Assembly (NCBI GenBank): GCA_034676125.1
Contig: JAUCCO010000134.1
Span: 1-9,314, forward strand
Direction: 5' to 3'
Origin: UBA6183 sp034676125
GTDB lineage: Bacteria > Bacteroidota > Bacteroidia > UKL13-3
Length of the DNA: 9,314 nucleotides
Positions 1-7,270 of the stretch are shown here, piece after piece (positions within the stretch are counted from its first letter, which is position 1; every line of letters starts with the position of its first letter). The position numbers and the translations under genes are program-made. The notes beneath the pieces were generated by a model. It worked only from the letters and a program-made list of their open reading frames with translations, was not told the origin of the DNA and made no database searches.

Positions 1-609
1 AGAAATTGGCAATACAATAAGTGTAAATAAAGTTAATTTAACACTCATGGTAAACAGCAATATTACATAACCAATTATCATTAATGGTTCGCGAAAAATA
101 ACTTGTACCGAACTAACTACCGAGTTTTCAATCTCATTTACATCATTACTTAAGCTGCTCATTAAATCGCCCTTACGCTGGTTTTGAAAATAGCCAACAT
201 GCAATTGTGTGATTTTACGAAACAAACTTTCGCGAATGTTTTTAACAACATAAGTACGCATGTTTGTTAAAACCCGCTGCGACCAATATTTAAAAACGTT
301 AGCTAAAAAAACAGATGCAACAATTACTGCACATACAAACTTTAATGCACCACTTTGTCCGTATTGTTTAAATATCAACCCAAAATAATAATTGAAACTG
401 TTTTTGGCAAAATCAAGACTTAAACTAAAGGTAGGTTTTGCAACTTCATTAAGTGTTTCTACTTTTTCGAAAATTACATTTAGCAACGGAATTAGTAAGG
501 TAAAGTTTAATAACCCAAATACCACTGCAAGTATGGCTAATACTGCATACTTGGGCACAAAACGGCTGTATGGCTTGGCAAATGCAAGTAATTTAAAGTA
601 TATTTTCAT
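1..609 (-). CDS. ABC exporter (MsbA-like), N-terminal part, truncated by window edge
   Basis: The minus strand is open for 203 codons from an ATG at 609 to the left edge, so only the first third of the gene is present. The product begins MKIYFKLLAFAKPY. Hydrophobic segments lie near residues 20-42 and 88-106, with a third from about 172 merging into a fourth that runs to the edge. Between the second and third is the cytoplasmic extension typical of ABC exporters, with RESLFRKI, then YFQNQRKGDLMSSLSNDVNE at about 140-159. This matches the type I half-transporter membrane domain (MsbA/multidrug family, usually about 580-610 residues, with the ATPase domain C-terminal). The ATPase domain lies outside the window, so the substrate cannot be judged. 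MsbA-type lipid A flipping is one option and drug or lipid export another. The gene is divergent from uvrA across 148 bp. No clear SD or promoter was found. Confidence 0.88.
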   Translation of the reverse strand, partial: MKIYFKLLAFAKPYSRFVPKYAVLAILAVVFGLLNFTLLIPLLNVIFEKVETLNEVAKPTFSLSLDFAKNSFNYYFGLIFKQYGQSGALKFVCAVIVASVFLANVFKYWSQRVLTNMRTYVVKNIRESLFRKITQLHVGYFQNQRKGDLMSSLSNDVNEIENSVVSSVQVIFREPLMIIGYVILLFTMSVKLTLFTLIVLPIS

Positions 610-757
610 TTATTAAAGCGTGCAATTTAGGTTTTTTGGTTGATAAAACGGCTTCAAATGCACAATGCTGTTATTGATGAAAAATACCTAAAACAAAACC
701 ACCCAGTTAAACCTTATAAAATTGTACTATTGCATAGATTTTTACAAAGGGCGGACG

Positions 758-3604
758 ATGACATTTAAAAGCGAAAAAAAGACTAAAAATATAGAGATTA
801 AAGGCGCTAGGGTGCATAATCTTAAAAACATTGATGTAGAAATAAAACGTAATAAACTTACCGTAGTTACTGGTGTTAGCGGCAGCGGAAAATCGAGTTT
901 AGTTTTTGATACCTTGTATGCCGAAGGTCAAAGGCGATATGTAGAAAGTTTATCGGCTTATGCGCGCCAGTTTTTGGGCAAAATGAATAAGCCTGATGTA
1001 GATTATATTCATGGCATTTCGCCTGCAATTGCTATTGAACAAAAAGTAAATACCCGCAACACAAGAAGCACTGTTGCTACCACTACAGAAATTTACGATT
1101 ATTTAAAATTATTGTTTGCCCGCATAGGTGTTACCATTTCACCCATAAGCAATAAGCCTGTAATTAGGCATACGGTAGAAATTGTGGTGGATGAAGTGGA
1201 AGCTTTGCCAGTAGATACCCGCGTATTATTATTGGTGAATATTGATGGTAGTGGCGAAACACTTAAAAAGAAACTTGAAATATTTTTAAAAAATGGCTTT
1301 AGCAGGTTGTTGGCCAACAATGAAATGGTGCAGCTTGAAGACTTTATTGAAGCTTATAAACCTAAAGCCAAAGCAACAAAAACCGATGCTATTTATTTAT
1401 TAATTGACAGGTTTAGTGTAACCAAAGATGATGAAGATAACCGTAACCGAATAGCTGATAGCGTGCAAACTGCTTTTTTTGAAGGCAATGGCGAATGTGA
1501 TATTGAAATTTGGAATGAGGATGGCACCAAAACTACCAAACATTACAACAATAGATTTGAGTTAGATGGAATTACTTTTGAAGAACCTAGCCCTAACTTT
1601 TTTAGCTTTAACAACCCTTATGGCGCTTGTAAAACATGCGAAGGTTTTGGTAACGTAATTGGTATTGATGAAGATTTAGTAGTGCCAGATAAAAGCTTAA
1701 GTATTTATGCTGATGCCGTTGCACCGTGGAAAGGTGAAAAAATGAGCGAATGGAAAGCTGAGTTTATAAAACTAAGCACTAAAAGTAAATTCCCAATTCA
1801 TAAACCTTACCACGAATTAACCGAAGAACAACGTGATTATTTATGGCGTGGCAATAAAGATTGGGGTGGCATTGATGCGTTTTTTAAGGAAATAGAAAAA
1901 CAAACTTATAAAATACAATATAGGGTGATGCTTTCTAGGTACAGAGGTAAAACTGGCTGCCCAGATTGCAAAGGAACCCGATTAAGAAAAGATGCAGGCT
2001 ATGTTAAACTTATTGACACTAAAGAGAAAAACATTAAACATCAAAAAAGCTTAAACGAGGTAATATTATTAAGTATTAACCAAGCTGCCGAATATTTTAA
2101 CCAACTTAAATTAAGCGAACAGCACCAAAAAATTGCCGATAGAATGTTGCGTGAAATTACTTCGCGGTTATTGTTTTTGCAAAACGTAGGCCTGGGTTAT
2201 TTATCACTTAATCGTTTATCAAACTCGCTTAGTGGTGGCGAAAGTCAACGCATAAACCTTGCTACATCATTGGGCAGTAGTCTTGTTGGTTCATTGTATA
2301 TTTTAGATGAGCCAAGTATTGGATTGCACAGCCGCGATACCGAAAAATTAATTGAAGTACTTAGTAAATTACGTGATATTGGCAATACTGTGGTGGTGGT
2401 AGAACACGACCAAGATATTATGGAAATGGCAGATGATATTATTGATATTGGACCTTTTGCGGGAATACATGGTGGCGAAAAAGTAGCTCAAGGAACAGTT
2501 GATGAAATTAAAGCAGATGGCAATAGTTTAACTGGAAAATACCTAAACTTAATTGAGCAAATACCGTTACCAACAAAACGCAGAAAATGGAATGATTTTG
2601 TGGAGGTAAAAGGCGCACGACAAAACAACTTAAAAGGGTTTGATGTTAAGTTTCCATTGCATATTTTATCTGTAATAACAGGTGTAAGCGGAAGCGGAAA
2701 AACAACTTTGGTTAAAAGTATTTTATTTCCTGCATTACAAAAACAATTGGGTAATTATACTGGCGAAAAAACTGGCGTATTTGATAAATTAGATGGCAAC
2801 TTAAAGTCTATTCATCACATCGAAATGGTAGACCAAAATCCTATCGGAAAATCATCAAGATCAAACCCAATAACATACATAAAAGCTTATGATGCCATTA
2901 GAGATTTGTATGCCAATTTAGCCATTAGCAAATCGCGTGGATATAAACCACAACATTTTAGTTTTAATGTGGATGGTGGCCGTTGTGAAACTTGCCAAGG
3001 CGAAGGTGAAGTAACCATAGAAATGCAGTTTATGGCCGACATACATTTACCTTGCGAATCGTGCAATGGCGCACGTTTTAAAGAAGAAATATTGGATTGC
3101 CAACACCATGGCAAAAACATTAGCGAGGTATTAAACATGAGTGTTGATGAAGCACTTGAGTTTTTTAAAGAAGATACTAGTATTTACAATAAAATTAAAC
3201 CTTTACAAGATGTAGGTTTGGGTTATGTGCATTTAGGCCAAAGCAGCAATACCTTAAGTGGTGGCGAAGCACAACGTGTTAAACTGGCAAGCTTTTTAGG
3301 AAAAGGAAAATCGCATCAGCACATCTTATTTATTTTTGATGAACCAACAACTGGATTACATTTTAACGATATAAAAAAGTTAATGGACTCGTTTAATGCA
3401 TTGGTAAATCATGGCCACACCATAATTGTAATTGAACACAATATGGATGTAATCAAATGTGCAGATTGGGTGATTGATTTGGGTCCAGAAGCTGGCACAG
3501 AAGGCGGGCATTTAGTTTTTGCTGGCATACCTGAGGACTTAGCTAAAGAGAAAAAAAGCGTTACGAGCAAGTATTTAAAAATGAAATTGAACGAGCACAA
3601 GTAA
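758..3604 (+). CDS. uvrA: UvrA, excinuclease ABC subunit A (Bacteroidota variant)
   Basis: This is the ATP-dependent DNA damage sensor of nucleotide excision repair, which works as a cytoplasmic dimer with UvrB. The 948 residues hold two ABC modules. The first has Walker A GVSGSGKSS (39-47), signature LSGGE (491-495) and Walker B D517-E518. The second has GVSGSGKTT (642-650), LSGGE (833-837) and D861-E862. The C-terminal zinc finger is intact (C743-x2-C746-x19-C766-x2-C769). The insertion-domain finger is incomplete: C291-x2-C294 is present, but the upstream CPxC pair of E. coli UvrA is replaced by RFELDG. The second nucleotide-binding module reads HQHILFIFDEPTTG rather than the common KTLYILDEPTTG. 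From memory, both features occur in a UvrA form common in Bacteroidota, possibly a paralogue beside a canonical copy. ATG 758 is preferred over the in-frame TTG at 722 because family homology starts a few residues later and an SD-like AAAGGG (746-751) precedes it. The length is normal. Confidence 0.96.
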   Translation: MTFKSEKKTKNIEIKGARVHNLKNIDVEIKRNKLTVVTGVSGSGKSSLVFDTLYAEGQRRYVESLSAYARQFLGKMNKPDVDYIHGISPAIAIEQKVNTRNTRSTVATTTEIYDYLKLLFARIGVTISPISNKPVIRHTVEIVVDEVEALPVDTRVLLLVNIDGSGETLKKKLEIFLKNGFSRLLANNEMVQLEDFIEAYKPKAKATKTDAIYLLIDRFSVTKDDEDNRNRIADSVQTAFFEGNGECDIEIWNEDGTKTTKHYNNRFELDGITFEEPSPNFFSFNNPYGACKTCEGFGNVIGIDEDLVVPDKSLSIYADAVAPWKGEKMSEWKAEFIKLSTKSKFPIHKPYHELTEEQRDYLWRGNKDWGGIDAFFKEIEKQTYKIQYRVMLSRYRGKTGCPDCKGTRLRKDAGYVKLIDTKEKNIKHQKSLNEVILLSINQAAEYFNQLKLSEQHQKIADRMLREITSRLLFLQNVGLGYLSLNRLSNSLSGGESQRINLATSLGSSLVGSLYILDEPSIGLHSRDTEKLIEVLSKLRDIGNTVVVVEHDQDIMEMADDIIDIGPFAGIHGGEKVAQGTVDEIKADGNSLTGKYLNLIEQIPLPTKRRKWNDFVEVKGARQNNLKGFDVKFPLHILSVITGVSGSGKTTLVKSILFPALQKQLGNYTGEKTGVFDKLDGNLKSIHHIEMVDQNPIGKSSRSNPITYIKAYDAIRDLYANLAISKSRGYKPQHFSFNVDGGRCETCQGEGEVTIEMQFMADIHLPCESCNGARFKEEILDCQHHGKNISEVLNMSVDEALEFFKEDTSIYNKIKPLQDVGLGYVHLGQSSNTLSGGEAQRVKLASFLGKGKSHQHILFIFDEPTTGLHFNDIKKLMDSFNALVNHGHTIIVIEHNMDVIKCADWVIDLGPEAGTEGGHLVFAGIPEDLAKEKKSVTSKYLKMKLNEHK

Positions 3605-3620
3605 CGGAATATTCAATTGC

Positions 3621-3648
3621 AATTAAGAATTAAGAATTACGAATTAAA
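3621..3648. repeat. Heptad tandem repeat, about four copies
   Basis: Four consecutive 7-base units read AATTAAG, AATTAAG, AATTACG and AATTAAA, starting 17 bp after the uvrA stop codon. The ten bases GAATTAAGAA (3627-3636) recur in inverted orientation at 3731-3740 (TTCTTAATTC). The tract is non-coding. Its function is unknown, and slippage-generated low-complexity DNA is the simplest explanation. Confidence 0.6.
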
Positions 3649-3769
3649 ATTACAGTTTATAAATCTGAAATTAGCTCCGCTAGACTTTGTTTCGAAAGGA
3701 AGATGTTTGTTTTTCATTCTTAGTTTTCCTTTCTTAATTCATAACTAAAAACTTCCCTTCCCAAACTTC

Positions 3770-3804
3770 AACATTTAGTATTCAAAGTTGAGTATTCGAT
3801 ATTT
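3770..3804. repeat. Degenerate heptad-periodic tract
   Basis: Five successive 7-base blocks read AACATTT, AGTATTC, AAAGTTG, AGTATTC and GATATTT. The exact word AGTATTC recurs at a spacing of 14 (3777-3783 and 3791-3797), and T-T falls at positions 5-6 of each block. It keeps the seven-base period of the tract at 3621-3648 with different sequence. Together they flank a short core of higher complexity (about 3655-3720) between uvrA and the terminator. Confidence 0.4.
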
Positions 3805-3826
3805 TTTCCCCTAATTCAACATAACA

Positions 3827-3862
3827 AAAAAGGAGGCAACTTATAAAAGCAGCCTCCTTTTT
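3827..3862. terminator. Bidirectional intrinsic terminator between convergent genes
   Basis: An 11-bp perfect stem, AAAAAGGAGGC (3827-3837) with GCCTCCTTTTT (3852-3862), encloses a 14-base loop. A T-run ends the hairpin on the plus strand, and the A-run on the left arm gives the same on the minus strand. It lies 20 bp beyond the stop codon of the minus-strand coiled-coil gene and about 220 bp beyond uvrA, so it can end both transcripts. Confidence 0.85.
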
Positions 3863-3881
3863 AAAAAGTAATTTTATGTTA

Positions 3882-4808
3882 TTAACGTAATATGTATGTT
3901 GAAGTACTTACTAATGAACCTTCAATGTAAATTTCAATGGTGTAATTACCAGCAGTTAAGTTACGATCATCTGTTTCAAAACTAACTTTAATATCTTGTT
4001 TTTGTCCAGTATAAACCATTTTGTATGATGCAGTTGCAGCAACTTCTTCGCTGGTTTCGGCAATTGTAAATTTAGCCATACTTGCACCAGCCAATACTTT
4101 ACCTGTAGGCTCTTTTACCACCACATACACCATTTTGTCACCAGGTTCTGCAACTTTATTATCCATTACAGTTAGGTCAACTTCAATTTTATTGGTACGT
4201 TTGGCCATACTAGTTTCTACAAACTTACCGCTGCTTTTCTTTTTAAACGAGTTAACTTTAACGTACTCGGCTGTTAATTGCGATGCAGTAGCAACTTTAT
4301 TTTGCAAACCGGCTTTCTCTTCGTTTAACTTTGTAATTGCCTCAGCCTTCTCTTGGTTCTCTTTTTTAAGTTGTTCGTTTTCGGTAATTAATTGATCTAT
4401 TTTTTCAAGATACTGCTCTTTTAATTTACGTAACTCAGCAAGTTCAATCTTTAACTTTTTGTTTAAACGCTCACCGTTTTTCTCAGACGCTAATAATTTT
4501 TTAATTTTATCTTCTTGCGCTGCTACTTTAGTATTGGCATCATCCAATAACGAATCAAGGTTTGCAGCAATGCCACGGTAACTCTCCAGTTCGGCTCCGG
4601 TTGATACCAGTTCTTTTTCTAACTGAATCTGAACAGTTACTAAAGTATCTATTTTATTATCAAGTGAATTAACCGCTATTTTGTTGTTATTGTATTGAAA
4701 AAAGTTACCTATTAATGATAGCATTAATAACGCTAATACAATATAAAATATCGAACGGTTATCCTTTTTATCTTGATTAAGATTTTGATTTACGTTTTGG
4801 TTTTCCAT
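3882..4808 (-). CDS. Single-pass membrane protein with long coiled coil and beta-rich C-terminal domain, function unknown
   Basis: The product is 308 residues in three parts. A short polar N-terminus rich in Asn, Gln and Lys (1-19) leads into one hydrophobic segment (about 20-39, IFYIVLALLMLSLIGNFFQY). A heptad-like charged helix follows (about 47-178, rich in Glu, Lys and Leu, no Pro), predicted as coiled coil. The last part (182-308) alternates hydrophobic residues as in a beta sandwich, with MVYVVVKEPTGKVL and the C-terminal YTIEIYIEGSLVSTSTYILR. The segment resembles an uncleaved signal anchor, which would put the coil and C-terminal domain in the periplasm, but topology is inferred. From memory, similar proteins occur across Bacteroidota, often mislabelled as chromosome partitioning or SMC-like because of the coil. 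No catalytic motif is visible. The gene is divergent from lpxB (80 bp), convergent with uvrA, and has its own -7 element and terminator, so it is probably monocistronic. Confidence 0.85.
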   Translation of the reverse strand: MENQNVNQNLNQDKKDNRSIFYIVLALLMLSLIGNFFQYNNNKIAVNSLDNKIDTLVTVQIQLEKELVSTGAELESYRGIAANLDSLLDDANTKVAAQEDKIKKLLASEKNGERLNKKLKIELAELRKLKEQYLEKIDQLITENEQLKKENQEKAEAITKLNEEKAGLQNKVATASQLTAEYVKVNSFKKKSSGKFVETSMAKRTNKIEVDLTVMDNKVAEPGDKMVYVVVKEPTGKVLAGASMAKFTIAETSEEVAATASYKMVYTGQKQDIKVSFETDDRNLTAGNYTIEIYIEGSLVSTSTYILR

Positions 4809-4831
4809 AGTTTGGTGTTTTTTATTTTTAT

Positions 4832-4839
4832 CAAAAATA
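4832..4839 (-). promoter_or_regulatory. Bacteroidota -7 element, coiled-coil protein gene
   Basis: On the minus strand the sequence reads TATTTTTG, an exact match to the Bacteroidota -7 consensus TAnnTTTG, ending 23 bases before the ATG at 4808. No TTG is present at the expected -33 position, so the call rests on the -7 match and its distance from the start codon. AT-rich DNA raises the chance of a random match. Confidence 0.45.
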
Positions 4840-4888
4840 GTTTTTAAACGTGTAGTTTAATAACAGTTTGTTAAAATTGTAACATAAA

Positions 4889-6022
4889 ATGAAATATTTT
4901 TTAATAGCAGGCGAAGCTTCGGGCGATTTACATGGGGCAAATTTAATTAAAGCCATCAAACAGAAAGATGCCAACGCGGTATTTAACTACTGGGGCGGAG
5001 ACCTAATGCAAGCGGAGGCCAACGGCTTATTAATGCATTACAAAAAAGTAAATATTATGGGTTTTGTTGAGGTGATTTTAAACTTATCATCCATACTAAA
5101 AAACATAAATACCTGTAAAAAACAAATTGAAGCATTTAACCCCGATGTGGTAATTTTAATTGACTATCCAGGATTTAATATACGTATTGCTGAGTTTTGT
5201 AAATCAAAAAACATAAAAACAACCTACTACATTGCACCAAAAATTTGGGCATGGAAAGAAAACAGGGGAAAAAAACTAGAGAAGTTTGTTGATGAGTTAT
5301 TGTTAATTTTTCCGTTTGAAGTTTCTTATTTTAAAAAATGGAAGGTTAAAAGCACTTATGTTGGTAATCCGTTGCTTGATGCAATTGCAAACCATCAGCC
5401 CGATGAGAAATTTAAACAGGATTATGTTATCAATAACAAACCCATTATTGCGCTTTTGCCTGGAAGCAGAAAACAGGAAATTAACCGCATTTTACCTATA
5501 ATGATGCAGGTAATTACCAAATTTAGCAACTACCAGTTTATAATTGGCGGTGCACCTGGATTAGACCCCGAATTTTATACCCCATTTTTAAATAAACAAG
5601 TAAAAGTAGTATTTGGTAAAACATACGATTTAATGCTACACGCTCAAGGAGCAATAGTTTGTAGTGGTACTGCAACCCTAGAAACAGCTTTATTTAACGT
5701 TCCGCAGGTGTGTGGTTATGTAGCCAATCCAATATCTTATAAAATTGCACGGTTACTGGTAAAAAACATCAAATACATATCGTTGGTAAATTTATGCTTA
5801 GATAAGCCCGCCATTACCGAGTTATTGCAAAACGACTTTACGGTAAGTAATGTAACAAACGAGCTAAATGCTGTGCTTAAAGGAGGTAATAAACACGAAA
5901 AACTAATGGCAGATTATGCCCAACTTAAACACGATTTAGGCGGTATAGGTGCAAGTACAAAGGCTGCAAATGTTATTTATAATCTTGCTTTAAATAAACA
6001 GCAAAAGCCGTTAAACAATTAG
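4889..6022 (+). CDS. lpxB: LpxB, lipid-A-disaccharide synthase
   Basis: LpxB is a GT19 glycosyltransferase at the inner face of the inner membrane. It joins UDP-2,3-diacylglucosamine and lipid X into the tetraacyl disaccharide precursor of lipid A. The 377 residues match the usual length. Motifs seen are the N-terminal GEASGDLHGA (8-17, with the conserved Glu9), LIDYPGFN with the likely catalytic Asp92, YYIAPKIWAWKENR, the phosphate-loop-like LLPGSRKQEI (G192-S193-R194), CSGTATLE (258-265), and the C-terminal SLVNLCLDKPAITELLQNDF. In that last motif the usual GRE or DRE is DKP here, which may be lineage variation. ATG 4889 directly starts the conserved MKYFLIAGEASGD block. No SD or TAnnTTTG promoter is visible in the 80 bp before it. 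It is the only lipid A biosynthesis gene visible here, so any operon partners lie elsewhere. The 3' end overlaps a terminator hairpin. Confidence 0.96.
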   Translation: MKYFLIAGEASGDLHGANLIKAIKQKDANAVFNYWGGDLMQAEANGLLMHYKKVNIMGFVEVILNLSSILKNINTCKKQIEAFNPDVVILIDYPGFNIRIAEFCKSKNIKTTYYIAPKIWAWKENRGKKLEKFVDELLLIFPFEVSYFKKWKVKSTYVGNPLLDAIANHQPDEKFKQDYVINNKPIIALLPGSRKQEINRILPIMMQVITKFSNYQFIIGGAPGLDPEFYTPFLNKQVKVVFGKTYDLMLHAQGAIVCSGTATLETALFNVPQVCGYVANPISYKIARLLVKNIKYISLVNLCLDKPAITELLQNDFTVSNVTNELNAVLKGGNKHEKLMADYAQLKHDLGGIGASTKAANVIYNLALNKQQKPLNN

Positions 6023-6035
6023 TTTAACGGCTTTT
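6003..6035. terminator. Terminator hairpin overlapping the lpxB stop codon
   Basis: A perfect 14-bp stem, AAAAGCCGTTAAAC (6003-6016) with GTTTAACGGCTTTT (6022-6035), has a five-base loop AATTA. The left arm encodes the final LpxB residues (K-P-L-N), and the TAG stop (6020-6022) sits in the loop and first base of the right arm. Only four Ts follow on either strand, so termination may be modest. The hairpin also lies 27 bp past the stop codon of the convergent small gene and could serve both. Confidence 0.85.
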
Positions 6036-6062
6036 AATATATAACACTTGCGTGCTAGGTAG

Positions 6063-6203
6063 TTAGTCTTCTATAACTACTACTTTTTCTTTATTAGGAG
6101 ATATTACTTTAACAACTAAGTTATTAAGTTTGATAGACTGTGTACGTAATCTCGACACTGTTCTGTTCTTTTTTTCTTTTCTTTTGTATCTTGTAAATGC
6201 CAT
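6063..6203 (-). CDS. Very small basic protein, unknown function
   Basis: The product has 46 residues, starting MAFTRYKRKEKKNRTVSRLR and ending KVVVIED. The N-terminal half is densely basic (Lys/Arg), and the C-terminal half is hydrophobic with an acidic end. This composition fits RNA binding or ribosome association but proves neither. It vaguely recalls other short KRK-rich Bacteroidota proteins, which I cannot confirm. An in-frame TTG at 6254 would add 17 residues. It is rejected because it coincides with the -33 element of a good promoter whose transcript would start downstream of it. Support for a real gene is the promoter at the right distance, a convergent terminator just beyond the stop, and a coherent amphipathic composition. 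A spurious short reading frame remains possible. Confidence 0.6.
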   Translation of the reverse strand: MAFTRYKRKEKKNRTVSRLRTQSIKLNNLVVKVISPNKEKVVVIED

Positions 6204-6223
6204 GACAGTATTTTTTAGGTGTG

Positions 6224-6254
6224 CGAAAGTATGAATAGTTTTTATAGTATGCAA
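6224..6254 (-). promoter_or_regulatory. Bacteroidota-type promoter for the small basic protein gene
   Basis: Read on the minus strand, TTG (6254-6252) is separated by 20 bases from TACTTTCG (6231-6224), followed by CAC. The Bacteroidota consensus is a TTTG-like -33 box, about 19-21 bases, then TAnnTTTG. The -7 box here has one mismatch (TTCG for TTTG). It ends 20 bases before the ATG at 6203, giving a short leader, and it decides that start over the upstream TTG. Confidence 0.6.
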
Positions 6255-6448
6255 GTATTAGCTAAAAAAATCTTTATTTAATTTGTGTGGTGGCTAATGT
6301 TAATAAGGCAAAGTTATAAAAAACATCGCCAAATAAACCATTTTGTATTACCGCAAAAAACGCACTTATTAACTACCTTGGTTAGGCAATTTTATATTCA
6401 ACATAAATAGCATTTATTTGCTACCTATACGCAGCAACTAAATTTTTT

Positions 6449-7270
6449 ATGATTAGTATAATTACGGCAGTTCATAACCAATTGGAAATGAACAAAATTT
6501 TTTTAGAAAATATACGCAAGTACACCGTAAATCCATTTGAGTTAATTATTATTGATAACAACTCGACTGACGGAACACGTGAGTTTTTTGAAAAGGAAGG
6601 CGCAGTGGTTATTGCCAATAATGCCAATTACAGTTATCCATACACCCAAAACCAGGGCATTAAAGCGGCCAAATACAATTTATTTGCATTTTTAAACAAC
6701 GATATTATTGTGTGCCCGCAATGGGATCAAAAAATAATGGAGAGCATGCAGGTAAACAACCTCGACTTAATTACGGTGTGTGGAATTGAGCGGGTGGAAA
6801 CACCTGAATTAACCAAAAAGCTTGGCCGCAAATGGAAACGCATCAAAAATGTACTAAAACAATTTGGGTTGAGTAAGTTTAACCTATTGCTTATGCATAA
6901 ATTAATGTACCCCAACTGGGAAAACTTTAACCTAAAACGCCAAAAACTATTTAAAAACAAGGTGGTTGAAGGATTTGTGGGCAACTCGGTAATTTTTAAC
7001 CGCACTGCACTTGATAAAATTGGCCCATGGGATGAACGTATACAAGGTGCTGACTTTGATATATATATGCGTAGTAAAAAACGTAATTTGGAGTTTGGTG
7101 ATATAAAACCGTGTCATATTGCTTTAAATGTATTTAACCACCATTATATTAGAATTACGGCAAAATCAAAGCCACCTGTATTTGCAGATGCACATAATAT
7201 GATATCACTTGAAGAAAAATGGCCTGAAAAAGAAAGTGCTGAATTACTTAAAGATAACATCACTACATAA
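6449..7270 (+). CDS. Family 2 glycosyltransferase
   Basis: The 273-residue protein has a GT-A fold typical of family GT2, which transfers a sugar from a nucleotide sugar to a glycan or lipid acceptor at the cytoplasmic membrane face. It opens with MISIITAVHNQ, the nucleotide-binding strand, followed by FELIIIDNNSTDGTREFF. The metal-binding DxD equivalent is in FLNNDIIV (N83-N84-D85). A later FVGNSVIFNRTALDKIGPWDE and GADFDIYMRSKK (D202, D204) match the acceptor and catalytic-base region of rhamnosyltransferase-like GT2 enzymes. No membrane helix is evident, so it is soluble or peripheral. It stands alone with no other glycan genes beside it, so donor and acceptor are unknown. No SD precedes the ATG, only an AT-rich leader, and no clear hairpin follows the stop. 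Confidence 0.9.
   Translation: MISIITAVHNQLEMNKIFLENIRKYTVNPFELIIIDNNSTDGTREFFEKEGAVVIANNANYSYPYTQNQGIKAAKYNLFAFLNNDIIVCPQWDQKIMESMQVNNLDLITVCGIERVETPELTKKLGRKWKRIKNVLKQFGLSKFNLLLMHKLMYPNWENFNLKRQKLFKNKVVEGFVGNSVIFNRTALDKIGPWDERIQGADFDIYMRSKKRNLEFGDIKPCHIALNVFNHHYIRITAKSKPPVFADAHNMISLEEKWPEKESAELLKDNITT

Noticed and set aside
392..616. 74-codon plus-strand frame at the left edge
   Set aside because: It lies antisense to the ABC exporter, which has recognisable membrane segments and a conserved coupling region.
722..757. Upstream TTG start of uvrA adding 12 residues (MYYCIDFYKGRT)
   Set aside because: An ATG at 758 follows an SD-like AAAGGG, and family similarity begins just after it. The extra residues resemble nothing in UvrA.
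4021..4395. 124-codon plus-strand frame
   Set aside because: It is antisense to the coiled-coil region, whose skewed Glu/Lys codons leave the opposite strand open. It has no start context.
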